A DNA stretch of 64,000 bases from Bacteroidota bacterium (GTDB taxonomy: Bacteria > Bacteroidota > Bacteroidia > Chitinophagales > JADIYW01). This document shows, in pieces, positions 25,802 to 34,653 of this stretch. Numbering within the stretch: the first letter of the stretch is position 1; every line of letters begins with the position of its first letter. The position numbers were made by a program, and so were the translations under genes. The stretch covers positions 248,001 through 312,000 of the forward strand of contig JADIYW010000036.1 in the NCBI GenBank assembly GCA_016705125.1, given 5' to 3'. The notes below the pieces were generated by a model. It saw only the letters and a program-made list of their open reading frames with translations. It was not told where the DNA came from and searched no databases.

Positions 25802-25820
25802 ATAAGAATAAATATTTAAA

Positions 25821-27935
25821 ATGAATTTAGAAAAAATAAGTCCAGAAGCAAAAAAGGATGTTTTAGAATTACAAGAAAGAATTGAATTGTTTAAGGCTGG
25901 TGAAATCCCTGAAGATAAATTTAAATCTTATAGGCTTACACGAGGTGTTTATGGGCAAAGGCAATTGGGTGTCCAAATGTTTCGTTTAAAATTACCTATG
26001 GGACGAATCACACCTGCGCAAATTGTTCGTGTAGCCGACATGGCTGATAAATATACAAATGGAAACCTCCACCTTACAACAAGGCAAAACATTCAATTAC
26101 ATTACATAAAATTAGATGATACACCCGAAATATTAACTGCACTTGAAGAAGTAGGAGTAACGGCAAGAGAAGCTTGTGGAAATACGGTAAGAAACATTAC
26201 CGCATCCTCTAAAGCAGGAATTGACCCTGAAGAATTGTTTGATGTTTCGCCTTATGCATTTGCTGCTTTTGAATTTTTTCTTAGAAATCCAATCTGCCAA
26301 GACATGGGCAGAAAAATAAAACCTGCATTTTCTTCAAGCGAAAAAGATAGTGCCTTTACTTTTTTACACGATTTTGGTTTTATTCCTAGAATCCAAAATG
26401 AACAAAGAGGATTCAAGGTGGTAGTAGGTGGAGGTTTAGGCGCACAAGCGTTTTTGGCACAAACTGCCTATGAATTCTTACCAGAACATCTCATTATTCC
26501 ATTTATGGAGGCTAGTTTAAGGGTTTTTGACAGATATGGAGAAAGAGTCAGAAGGCATAAAGCTAGAATGAAATATCTTTTAAAGGACATAGGGTTGGAG
26601 AAGTTTATGGAATTAGTTGATGAAGAATGGAAATCGTTGACAAACAAGGAGTTTCATGTTGATATAAACAAAGTTAGTCCAGGAGAGCCAGCCCCAATAA
26701 ACGCAATCCCAGATTTTGAAATCGAAGATGAAAAAAAATACAATGATTGGTTAAAAACAAATGTATTTGAGCAAAAACAAAAAGGATTTTTTGGTGTAAA
26801 TTTAAAAATCACAAAAGGAGATATTTCCTCAATTAAGGCAAGAAAAATTGCTGAATTAGCAGATAAGTTTGCCGCTCAAGACATGCGAATTACTGTAAAC
26901 CAAGGCTTAATGTTAAAATTTGTACGAAAAAAAGCATTGCCATATTTATATAGTGAATTTGAAAAAATGGGATTTGCAAATCCTGGTTTTGATTCCATAT
27001 CTGATGTTACTACTTGCCCAGGTACCGATACATGTAATTTGGGTGTTACTAATAGCATGACATTAGCAGAAATTTTAGAAGACGTTATTCAAAATGAATT
27101 CTACGATTTAATTTTTGAAAACGATATTAAAATAAAAATAAGTGGATGTATGAATTCATGCGGTCAACATATGGCTGCAAGTATTGGTTTACATGGTAGT
27201 TCAATAAAAGTTGGTGATTTAGTTGCTCCTGCTATGCAAATCGTTTTAGGTGGAGGAGTTGATAATCAAGGAGTAGGATTTGTAGGAGACAAGATTATTA
27301 AGCTTCCTACCAAAAAAATGCCTGATGCATTAAGGGTTATTTTAAACGACTACGATGCAAACGGGCATGATGGAGAATATTTTAATGTCTACTATAGAAG
27401 ACTAGGGAAAAATCATTTTTATCAATTACTAAAACCCTTGGCCGATAAGGAAAATCTAAAAGAAGATGATTTTTTCGATTACGGTTCAGATATTAATTTT
27501 ATTCCTGAAATAGGAGTGGGTGAATGTGCTGGCGTTATGTATGACATGGTTGGCGTAATTATAAAAGAATCACAATCAAAACTAAAAGACGCAAAAGACC
27601 ATTTGGCTCTAAATAAATATCCTGAAGCTATCTACTATGCTTATACTGGATTTGTTATTGCTGCAAAAGCAATTTTATTAGGTAGAGATATTGAATGTAA
27701 TACTCAAATCAAAATTTTAAAAGATTTTGATGAAAAAATAATCAATACTGGTGAAATAAATGTAGAAGGAGGATTTGAAAACATGGTACTTCAAATAAAT
27801 AAATTTGAACCAGAAGCTAATTTTGCAAATGATTATGTAGCACAATTTGAATCCTTTTTTAATAAAGTTCTAAACAATCGTTCAGCAACGATAAATAATG
27901 AAAAAAAGGTAATTGAGAACCATTATAAAGCTTAA
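25821..27935 (+). CDS. Assimilatory sulfite (nitrite/sulfite) reductase with C-terminal helical extension
   Basis: A siroheme and [4Fe-4S] enzyme that carries out a six-electron reduction, most likely of sulfite to sulfide. The two pseudo-symmetric halves of the ferredoxin-type reductase are visible: LTTRQNIQLHYI and GNTVRNITA in the first half. The cluster ligands are C399, C405, C443 and C447 with the canonical C-x5-C and C-x3-C spacing (CPGTDTC, CMNSCG). At 704 residues it carries about 150 extra C-terminal residues (from about 560, SQSKLKDAKDHLALNKYPEAIYYAYTGFVIAAKAILLG), which look like a HEPN-type helical domain. The adjacent siroheme genes and the cysteine attenuator argue for sulfite over nitrite. 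Confidence 0.9.
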   Translation: MNLEKISPEAKKDVLELQERIELFKAGEIPEDKFKSYRLTRGVYGQRQLGVQMFRLKLPMGRITPAQIVRVADMADKYTNGNLHLTTRQNIQLHYIKLDDTPEILTALEEVGVTAREACGNTVRNITASSKAGIDPEELFDVSPYAFAAFEFFLRNPICQDMGRKIKPAFSSSEKDSAFTFLHDFGFIPRIQNEQRGFKVVVGGGLGAQAFLAQTAYEFLPEHLIIPFMEASLRVFDRYGERVRRHKARMKYLLKDIGLEKFMELVDEEWKSLTNKEFHVDINKVSPGEPAPINAIPDFEIEDEKKYNDWLKTNVFEQKQKGFFGVNLKITKGDISSIKARKIAELADKFAAQDMRITVNQGLMLKFVRKKALPYLYSEFEKMGFANPGFDSISDVTTCPGTDTCNLGVTNSMTLAEILEDVIQNEFYDLIFENDIKIKISGCMNSCGQHMAASIGLHGSSIKVGDLVAPAMQIVLGGGVDNQGVGFVGDKIIKLPTKKMPDALRVILNDYDANGHDGEYFNVYYRRLGKNHFYQLLKPLADKENLKEDDFFDYGSDINFIPEIGVGECAGVMYDMVGVIIKESQSKLKDAKDHLALNKYPEAIYYAYTGFVIAAKAILLGRDIECNTQIKILKDFDEKIINTGEINVEGGFENMVLQINKFEPEANFANDYVAQFESFFNKVLNNRSATINNEKKVIENHYKA

Positions 27936-28670
27936 TTGAAACCAAAATTAACATTGGTTGGAGCGGGACCGGGCGACCCAGATTTAATATCTGTTAAAGG
28001 AGTAAAAGCATTAAAGCAAGCAAATGTAATTTTATATGATGCTTTAATTGATCCAATTTTGCTTAATTATGCCAAAAAGGACTGCCAAAAAGTTTATGTA
28101 GGCAAAAGAGCAGGAATCCATAGTTTAAGTCAGGAAGAAATTAACCAATTAATTGTTGATTATGCTTTAAAGTTTGGACATGTCGTCCGCTTAAAAGGTG
28201 GAGATCCTTTTGTTTTTGGAAGAGGTTTTGAAGAATTGCTTTTTGCTACTACAAATGGCCTCGAAATCGCCGTCATACCTGGAATTACAAGCGCAATTGC
28301 CGTTCCAGCTATTCAGGGAATTCCGATTACAAGTAGAGGAATAAATGAAAGTTTTTGGGTGCTTACTGGCCATACTTTAAATGGAAAATTAACAGAAGAC
28401 TTAAAATTAGCGGCTCAATCATCAGCAACTATTGTTATTTTGATGGGTATGACTAATTTATCCAATTTTGTAAATATATTTAAAACACTAGGTAAAGAAA
28501 AACTTCCAATTGCTGTTATTCAAAATGGAACACTCGAAAATGAAAATGCCGCAATTGGAATCATTGATAATATTGAATTGTTAGTACAACAAAAACAAAT
28601 TAAAAACCCTGCAATTATTGTTGTTGGCAAAGCAGTAGAATTAAGAAAGAAATTAAATAATTTCTTTTAA
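27936..28670 (+). CDS. cobA: Uroporphyrinogen-III C-methyltransferase
   Basis: SAM-dependent bis-methylation of uroporphyrinogen III to precorrin-2, the first step to siroheme. The 244 residues show the tetrapyrrole-methylase signatures VGAGPGDPDLISVKG (about 6-20), YVGKRAGIHSLSQEEIN, VVRLKGGDPFVFGRG and VIPGITSAIAVPAIQGIPITSRG. The start is TTG at 27936, immediately after the TAA of the reductase gene, so translation is coupled. Together with the next gene it supplies the siroheme that the upstream enzyme needs. The gene is also called sumT or cysG-C in other species. Confidence 0.95.
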   Translation: MKPKLTLVGAGPGDPDLISVKGVKALKQANVILYDALIDPILLNYAKKDCQKVYVGKRAGIHSLSQEEINQLIVDYALKFGHVVRLKGGDPFVFGRGFEELLFATTNGLEIAVIPGITSAIAVPAIQGIPITSRGINESFWVLTGHTLNGKLTEDLKLAAQSSATIVILMGMTNLSNFVNIFKTLGKEKLPIAVIQNGTLENENAAIGIIDNIELLVQQKQIKNPAIIVVGKAVELRKKLNNFF

Positions 28671-28692
28671 ACAACAAAAAAAACTACATTTT

Positions 28693-29268
28693 ATGGCAAA
28701 TGAACTCTATCCCGTATTTTTAAAGGCAAATAAGCTACAGATATTAGTTGTTGGCGGTGGCTTTGTAGGTTTAGAAAAGATGTCCTTTTTGCTCAAATCA
28801 AGTCCTAAAGCAATGATAACCTTAGTTAGTTTGGAAATTCTTCCAGAATTGCAATTATTAATCAATAATCACAAACAAGTAATTTTTGTTAAAAAAGCAT
28901 TTGAGTCATCCGATTTATCCAACAAAGACCTTGTTATTGCTGCCACTTCTATTAAATCACTAAATGTAGAGATTCAACAATTAGCCAAGGAAAAAAGAAT
29001 ATTGATCAATGTAGCCGATACACCCGAATTATGTGATTTTTATCTAGGTGGCGTAGTTACAAAAGGGGATTTAAAAATTGCTATTTCAACCAACGGACAA
29101 TCGCCAACCCTAGCCAAACGAATAAGAGAAATGCTGGAAGAAGCTATCCCCGAAAATATTAATGATTTATTAGAAAATTTAAATGATTTAAGAAAAACCT
29201 TAAAAGGAGATTTCGAATCAAAGGTGAGGCAACTAAATGAAATAACTAAAACCTGGAATTCTAAATAA
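28693..29268 (+). CDS. Precorrin-2 dehydrogenase / sirohydrochlorin ferrochelatase
   Basis: A 191-residue Met8/CysG-N-type enzyme that oxidises precorrin-2 with NAD+ and inserts iron to give siroheme. The Rossmann signature VVGGGFVGLEKMSFLL is at 18-33. An NVADTPELCDFYLGGVVTKGDLKIAISTNGQSPTLAKRIREMLEE stretch, diagnostic for the family, follows. It starts 22 bases after cobA and completes the siroheme pathway. Its last 8 bases overlap the end of the convergent Rieske gene. Confidence 0.93.
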   Translation: MANELYPVFLKANKLQILVVGGGFVGLEKMSFLLKSSPKAMITLVSLEILPELQLLINNHKQVIFVKKAFESSDLSNKDLVIAATSIKSLNVEIQQLAKEKRILINVADTPELCDFYLGGVVTKGDLKIAISTNGQSPTLAKRIREMLEEAIPENINDLLENLNDLRKTLKGDFESKVRQLNEITKTWNSK

Positions 29269-29587
29269 ATAACCAATAGTCTTCAGCCCTTTTTTCTATT
29301 TTTTGTCTTTTTAAGTGATATCCGTTATTGTCTAGGTCTTTCCCCGTTTTACAATCGAATTTATAACCATGTTTGGGACATGAAATTACGCCTTTTAGAT
29401 TACAAGTGCCCAAACTTAAAAGCGCACCACCATGAGGACAATAATTAGAAAATGCAAATAGTTCATTATCAACGATTACAACACAAATGTCTTGATCTGA
29501 AATCTTTATAGAAAGCAATTCCCTTGTCTTTAAATCCTTTATTTTTTGATTGTATTCAGAAGGAATTTTTATCCATTTCTTAAGCAT
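29261..29587 (-). CDS. Rieske [2Fe-2S] ferredoxin-like protein
   Basis: A 108-residue protein with both cluster motifs, CPHGG (about 50-54) and CPKHGYKFD (about 70-78), the C-x-H/C-xx-H ligand set of Rieske proteins. There is no signal peptide, so it is cytoplasmic. Small proteins of this type serve as electron carriers for oxygenases or nitrite-reductase-like enzymes. Its start overlaps the gldG stop by one base, so it is co-transcribed with the gliding ABC genes, although no functional link is obvious. It converges on the siroheme operon. Confidence 0.9.
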   Translation of the reverse strand: MLKKWIKIPSEYNQKIKDLKTRELLSIKISDQDICVVIVDNELFAFSNYCPHGGALLSLGTCNLKGVISCPKHGYKFDCKTGKDLDNNGYHLKRQKIEKRAEDYWLFI

Positions 29588-31296
29588 TACCGAGCATATT
29601 TAGCTTTTCTTCTACGGTTATAAATAATTCCAATTAAAAATATAAACAACAAAGGCAGTCCAATATTAATCAGTTGCCAAAATGATTTAGCATCTTTTAC
29701 ACGAGCAGTATCTAATAATTTCATTTTCCCTTCTCTGTTCCTCGCTGCAATTAATCCAAAATCATCTATCAAATATTCCATACAATTAATTAGAAACGTT
29801 TTGTTTGCAAAGGTTTCCTTTGTGTATTTATAATAACCAAGTGGTAGCGGGTTTCCATTTTGATCCACTTCGTTTTCACAAATATCTCCATCGGATATTA
29901 CAATCATTTTTGTCGGAGTTGATGTTTTTTCAATGGATTTAAATCCTTCTTGTTGCGCAATTGCTTGTAATTCAGGTGTAATCCGATATCCATAAAACGA
30001 TGGAAATATTCCTTCCAAAAGTACGCCAATTGGAATATTTGAACGATTAAACATTTCTTTGGCCGGCTCTATGCTAGCACCTTCTAAATAAATTTCAAAT
30101 GGCGTGGCTTGAAGTCTACTATATTGGGATGATTGAAGTAATATTGTTTTGTTTATGTTTTTAGTCCTTATGGTGTCTAAAGAGGAAGCAAATTCAATTG
30201 CAACTGGATCCAAGTTTTTTATAATTGGATGATTGTTCTGAGAAGGAATTATAGGATTAAAAACCCACGGAAAAAATTTCGTTTGGGGTTGACCATTAAA
30301 TTCCTGAACCAATGGAATCGGATTGCAGTACAAGTCTAATAATAATTCATTATTCAACCGAACGCCATACTTGAACAATATGTCTGTTAGATTTAAATCT
30401 CTGAGAACCGATGTGATGGATCGTGCTGATTTAAAACTATCCAAATCTGCGATATTTTGATCTATCATCCACATCACCTTTCCTCCATGCATCAAATATT
30501 GGTCTATTTTAAATTTATCTTCTTCCGAAAATCTTTGGGTTGGTTTTGCAATTACTAATATGTCAATCCCTTGTCGGAATAATGCTTGTGTGCTGATGTC
30601 AATTTTCTGCACCTGGAAATTCTGAAGCCTTAATCCATCTACAAAATCCGAAACTTGAATAAATCCAGGACCACCCTTATCCGTAACAAATGCAACGACT
30701 GGAGGCTTTTCCTTTGCTATTTTATTTATCGAATTTGCTATTTTGTATTCCAAAAAATTTATCGAATTATCAAGACTTTGTTGTGGTCCTTGAATTTGAT
30801 TTTCCAAAATTTGAATGGGTAATTCCTTTCCTTTTACTTTTACCAATGCACCTGGAAAAACTAATTTTTCTTGAAAACCGCCTTCACTTTTTACTTGTAC
30901 ATTTGTGGGAAATAATCCCTTTTGGGCAAGTGTCTTTTGAAAATCTTCTTTCTTCTTTTCGTCTTTTATTTTGTCAATATTAAAAAAGTGATATTCCACT
31001 TTTCCTTTAGAAAGAATTCGGAATTCTTCTAACAAATCCTTTGTTTCATTTCTTAACTTTTTTATGCCTGTGGGCAAATTGTTGCCTTCCAGGTAAACCT
31101 CAACAAACACTGGGTCTTTTAAGTTTTTCAAGAGCAATTTTGTGTTGCCTGTTAAAGTATATTTTTTTTCTGATGTTAAATCAAATCGAAAATGTAAAAC
31201 ATTAGAAATATAATTAATCGCTACCACGATTAGAAGTGTCCAAAACAATCTTTTGATTGAATTTAACTTATTTATATGCAGACTCTTTTTTACCAT
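29587..31296 (-). CDS. gldG: Gliding motility ABC transporter substrate-binding-like protein GldG
   Basis: A 569-residue membrane protein. One membrane helix is at about 15-33, followed by a large periplasmic ABC-type-uncharacterised-transport domain (FRFDLTSEKKYTLTGNTKLLLKNLKDPVFVEVYLEGNNLP ...), with a second helix at the C-terminus (about 543-561) and a basic tail. GldG acts with GldF and GldA in an ABC system required for gliding and surface-protein function in Flavobacterium. The gene overlaps gldF by 7 bases. Confidence 0.93.
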   Translation of the reverse strand: MVKKSLHINKLNSIKRLFWTLLIVVAINYISNVLHFRFDLTSEKKYTLTGNTKLLLKNLKDPVFVEVYLEGNNLPTGIKKLRNETKDLLEEFRILSKGKVEYHFFNIDKIKDEKKKEDFQKTLAQKGLFPTNVQVKSEGGFQEKLVFPGALVKVKGKELPIQILENQIQGPQQSLDNSINFLEYKIANSINKIAKEKPPVVAFVTDKGGPGFIQVSDFVDGLRLQNFQVQKIDISTQALFRQGIDILVIAKPTQRFSEEDKFKIDQYLMHGGKVMWMIDQNIADLDSFKSARSITSVLRDLNLTDILFKYGVRLNNELLLDLYCNPIPLVQEFNGQPQTKFFPWVFNPIIPSQNNHPIIKNLDPVAIEFASSLDTIRTKNINKTILLQSSQYSRLQATPFEIYLEGASIEPAKEMFNRSNIPIGVLLEGIFPSFYGYRITPELQAIAQQEGFKSIEKTSTPTKMIVISDGDICENEVDQNGNPLPLGYYKYTKETFANKTFLINCMEYLIDDFGLIAARNREGKMKLLDTARVKDAKSFWQLINIGLPLLFIFLIGIIYNRRRKAKYAR

Positions 31297-32018
31297 TTTC
31301 TGCTTTCTAATACGGTATTGGTAGAAATAATAAAAAAGCCAATTACGGTAATGAAATAAACCAAATCTCTAGTATCTATAACGCCTCTGCTAATTGATTC
31401 ATAATGATCGCCTATTCCAATTGATTGAATAAAATAATCTATGCTGCTATTTAAAAATGGCAATTGACTTAATTGAAAAAAAGCGTCATAAAGGACATAA
31501 CACAAAAAAACACCTAATAGAAAGGCAGTAATTTGGTTATTCGTTAGCGATGAAGCAAATATGCCAATAGCTACAAAAATAGCCCCTAGTAAAAACAAAC
31601 CTAAATACGATCCTATTGTGGCACCTAAATCTATTGTTGCGCCTTTTAAACTCAAACTTTTTACACAAAAAAAGTATATAATAGTTGGTAACCAAGTAAT
31701 TAACCACAAAAATAAAGAAGCAAAATATTTGCCTAAAATAATTTTATAATCAGAAATGGGTTTCGTTGCCAACAATTCAAATGTGCCACTTTTAAATTCA
31801 TCGGAAAAGGTACGCATCGTAATTGCAGGGATTAGAAAAACTAAAACCCATGGAGCCGTTGCAAAAAATGGGTCTAAGGAAGCATATAAGCCTTCAAATA
31901 TATTGCCTGGAAAAACCCATAAGTTTAGTCCCAAAAAAAGAAAAAACACGCCCATGCTCATGTATCCAATCAAAGAGCTGAAAAATCCATTTATTTCTTT
32001 TTTAAATATACTTATCAT
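31290..32018 (-). CDS. gldF: Gliding motility ABC transporter permease GldF
   Basis: A 242-residue integral membrane protein with six hydrophobic segments of the ABC-2 permease type. The start MISIFKKEINGFFSSLIGYMSMGVFFLFLGLNLW is typical, as is TMRTFSDEFKSGTFELLATKPISDYKIILGKYFASL between helices 2 and 3. It forms the membrane channel of the GldAFG transporter. Translation is coupled to gldA (4-base overlap) and gldG (7-base overlap). Confidence 0.94.
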   Translation of the reverse strand: MISIFKKEINGFFSSLIGYMSMGVFFLFLGLNLWVFPGNIFEGLYASLDPFFATAPWVLVFLIPAITMRTFSDEFKSGTFELLATKPISDYKIILGKYFASLFLWLITWLPTIIYFFCVKSLSLKGATIDLGATIGSYLGLFLLGAIFVAIGIFASSLTNNQITAFLLGVFLCYVLYDAFFQLSQLPFLNSSIDYFIQSIGIGDHYESISRGVIDTRDLVYFITVIGFFIISTNTVLESRKW

Positions 32019-32929
32019 AATTTATTAGTAAAGTTGAAAAAAGCGTCTTCCAATGACTTTTCATTCTCTTTCATTAAGATAATTGCATTTTTATTTTCGC
32101 TGGCCAATGCAGATAATTGTGCCCTAATTTTCAAACTATCATTGCCAAATACCCTATAGTAATTGGGTTGCAGCTTATTTATTTTGGTAATGCTTTCAAT
32201 TTTTTCTATTTCTAATTGCTCAATTGGTTCCAAAAACTGAACCTCTATTTCTACCAAACTATCTCTTTTATGAATTAAAGCATCAATGGAGTCGTCAGCA
32301 ACAATCTTTCCTTTATTAATAATGATCGCTCTACTGCATACCGCTTGAACTTCTTGCATTATATGTGTAGAAAAAATAATCGTTTTCTCTTTACCTAATT
32401 CCTTAATCAACTGTCTTATGTCAACCAGCTGATTTGGATCCAATCCAGATGTTGGCTCATCTAAAATCAAAATTTTAGGGTCATTTATTAATGCTTGAGC
32501 CAATCCTATTCTTTGTTTATACCCTTTTGATAATGAGCCTATTATTTTGTTCTTTTCTGCTGAAATACCTAAAATATCAATAAGATGATCTATTTTTTTC
32601 GTCAAATTCTCTTTTATCCCAAAGGCTTGACCAGCAAAATGTAAATATTCCTTTACATACATATCCAAATATAAAGGATTGTTTTCGGGTAAATAACCAA
32701 TTAATTTTCTTACCTCCAAACTATTGGATTGGATGTCATAACCATTTACAGTAGCAGTGCCTGAAGTAGAAGGAATAAAACAACTCAATATTTTCATAGT
32801 CGTTGATTTTCCTGCACCATTTGGCCCCAAAAAGCCCAATACCTCTCCTGATTTTACTGAAAATGAAATAGAATTAATGGCTTTTTGTTCGCCATATATT
32901 TTTGTTAATCCATTTACCTCCACCGACAT
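32015..32929 (-). CDS. gldA: Gliding motility ABC transporter ATPase GldA
   Basis: The 304-residue ATPase energises the GldFG permease. Walker A is GPNGAGKST (about 35-43), the signature is SLSKGYKQRIGLAQAL, Walker B is ILILDEPTSGLDP, and a His-switch THIMQEVQ follows. After about residue 215 comes a C-terminal extension (VEIEVQFLEPIEQLEIEKI...) as in GldA and other DrrA-like ATPases. First gene of gldA-gldF-gldG-rieske. Its promoter box lies only 4 bases before the ATG. Confidence 0.95.
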   Translation of the reverse strand: MSVEVNGLTKIYGEQKAINSISFSVKSGEVLGFLGPNGAGKSTTMKILSCFIPSTSGTATVNGYDIQSNSLEVRKLIGYLPENNPLYLDMYVKEYLHFAGQAFGIKENLTKKIDHLIDILGISAEKNKIIGSLSKGYKQRIGLAQALINDPKILILDEPTSGLDPNQLVDIRQLIKELGKEKTIIFSTHIMQEVQAVCSRAIIINKGKIVADDSIDALIHKRDSLVEIEVQFLEPIEQLEIEKIESITKINKLQPNYYRVFGNDSLKIRAQLSALASENKNAIILMKENEKSLEDAFFNFTNKL

Positions 32930-32933
32930 GGTA

Positions 32934-32941
32934 CAAATATA
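32934..32941 (-). promoter_or_regulatory. gldA promoter -7 element abutting the start codon
   Basis: On the minus strand TATATTTG is followed by TACC and the ATG. With the usual spacing from the -7 box, transcription would start at about the base before the ATG, giving an essentially leaderless mRNA. The rest of the intergenic stretch up to 33168 holds no other recognised signal. Confidence 0.55.
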
Positions 32942-33168
32942 GACATTACAGCAAGAAAAATAAAATGCTTTTTAGCTTTACTTTTTTATAATTAACCATT
33001 ATTAATACTATTGCTAACCTATTTTAGATCAAATTAAATATTTTTGTAATCCACTAATTGTTTAAACAAAAATAATTAAACCTTATTTTGAAGTTATAAT
33101 TTTGTGATGCATTTAAATCCTGAAAAATTGGAATGGTAATTGTTTCAATAGGAATGTGTTTTTAAGAA

Positions 33169-34632
33169 ATGATATTAGGTAAGAAAAATATTTTTTTAAT
33201 ATTAGTTTGTTTTTTTAGTGCAAATTTTGCTTTTAGTCAAGAGCAAATTGGATTAAAAATGTCCAACTATGGAGGAGTAAATTCTATTGGAATTAATCCC
33301 GCTTGGAGTGCAAATGGTCCATATAAGTGGGATTTAAACATAGTGTCATTAGGTGCATTTTTCGACAATGATTATTTGTTTGTTCAAAAAGGGTCGCTTC
33401 TTAAGTTTCTATTAAAAAGCAATTCGATAATTCCAAATCCTGCTATAAAAAAACCGAAAGGAAATATTGAAAAACCAGTATTTTATAATTATGAAGATCG
33501 TTATAAAACCTACGATTTGTACCAAAACCTCACATTACTTGGCCCTGCCTTTATGTATAATTTCCCTAATCACTCTGTTGGTATTTCTTATAACATTAAA
33601 GAGGTATTTTACCTACACGAAATTGCAAAAGACTTCGGGTATTATTATTTTTCCGATTCCGCAACCACACAAATGGTTACAGGGCCCTTACGAACTGGAG
33701 TTATGACTTGGGGTGAATTAGGCTTTAATTATGCTGGAGTTGTAATGAATAATGGTTTGCAAGAGCTTACAGTAGGCTTAACTGCTAAATATTTAATGGG
33801 ATTTGATGCAGTGGTAGGCAAAAGCAATGAAGAATCTGTAATTGTGAAAATTGATGAAGGTGTAAAATTGGCATCTGGAAATGTTGATTTAAATTATGCA
33901 ACCAATTATGCCTACGATTACGAGGCCGAAGACTGGAAGTATAAATTAAATAGAAATGGGAATGGCTTCGGTTTGGATTTTGGTATTGCTTATACTAATA
34001 AATTAACAACAGTGGATCAGCCGCATAAATTTAAAATTGGCGTTTCGATACTAGATGTGGGACGAATTAAATATTTTAAAAATGCAACTACAACCAAATA
34101 TGTACGAAATGATACGGTAACTTTTATGAACGACGACTTTAAAGAAGTGCGTGACATTGATTTATTTATTGACAAAGTAGGTCAAATTGCATATGGCGAT
34201 AGCAATGCATTAAGGACTGGAACAACATTTACATCGTGGTTACCAACTGCTTTGAGCGTTCAAGCAGATTTTGCAGTAAGAGAAAATGTCTATATTTCAG
34301 CTTTTGGAATGATGCGAATGCCACGAAAGGGCTTAGGAGTAGATAGAGAAAACATTATTGCAGTAACCCCAAGATACGAAAAAAGAAAATGGGAAGTGGG
34401 TGTGCCAATTGTTTTATACGATTTTAAAAGACCGCGGATGGGTGCCTATGCAAGGCTTTGGAATGTAACTATAGGTACCGATAATTTTTTAAGTTGGTTT
34501 ATACCAGTGCCTAAGTGGTCAGGAACCGATTTTTATATCGGATTTAAAGTAAACCCAAAAGAAGAAATTGATTATTTGCGTTCCAAAAAAAGAGGAAAAG
34601 CGCCTAAAAACTTCCGCTGTCCGAAGTTTTAA
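33169..34632 (+). CDS. Outer-membrane beta-barrel protein, DUF5723-like
   Basis: A 487-residue exported protein with a signal peptide (about 1-23, ending NFAFSQ) and alternating hydrophobic strands throughout. The opening SNYGGVNSIGINPAWSANGPYKWDLNIVSLGAFFDNDYLFV is the typical start of the DUF5723 family in Bacteroidota, which resembles FadL/PorV-type barrels. The C-terminus is basic (RSKKRGKAPKNFRCPKF). The role is unknown; membership in the outer membrane or in surface transport is inferred. It is monocistronic and converges on the MsbA-like gene. Confidence 0.8.
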   Translation: MILGKKNIFLILVCFFSANFAFSQEQIGLKMSNYGGVNSIGINPAWSANGPYKWDLNIVSLGAFFDNDYLFVQKGSLLKFLLKSNSIIPNPAIKKPKGNIEKPVFYNYEDRYKTYDLYQNLTLLGPAFMYNFPNHSVGISYNIKEVFYLHEIAKDFGYYYFSDSATTQMVTGPLRTGVMTWGELGFNYAGVVMNNGLQELTVGLTAKYLMGFDAVVGKSNEESVIVKIDEGVKLASGNVDLNYATNYAYDYEAEDWKYKLNRNGNGFGLDFGIAYTNKLTTVDQPHKFKIGVSILDVGRIKYFKNATTTKYVRNDTVTFMNDDFKEVRDIDLFIDKVGQIAYGDSNALRTGTTFTSWLPTALSVQADFAVRENVYISAFGMMRMPRKGLGVDRENIIAVTPRYEKRKWEVGVPIVLYDFKRPRMGAYARLWNVTIGTDNFLSWFIPVPKWSGTDFYIGFKVNPKEEIDYLRSKKRGKAPKNFRCPKF

Positions 34633-34653
34633 AATCTGTTGCAATCGTATATA

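Noticed and set aside
25596..25820. SAM or other riboswitch before sulfite reductase
   Set aside because: No conserved aptamer core was found; the Cys-codon ORF and a simple terminator explain the region better.
34633..34653. GCAAT/ATTGC hairpin between the DUF5723 and MsbA-like genes
   Set aside because: The stem is only 5 bp and no T-run follows, so it was not called a terminator.
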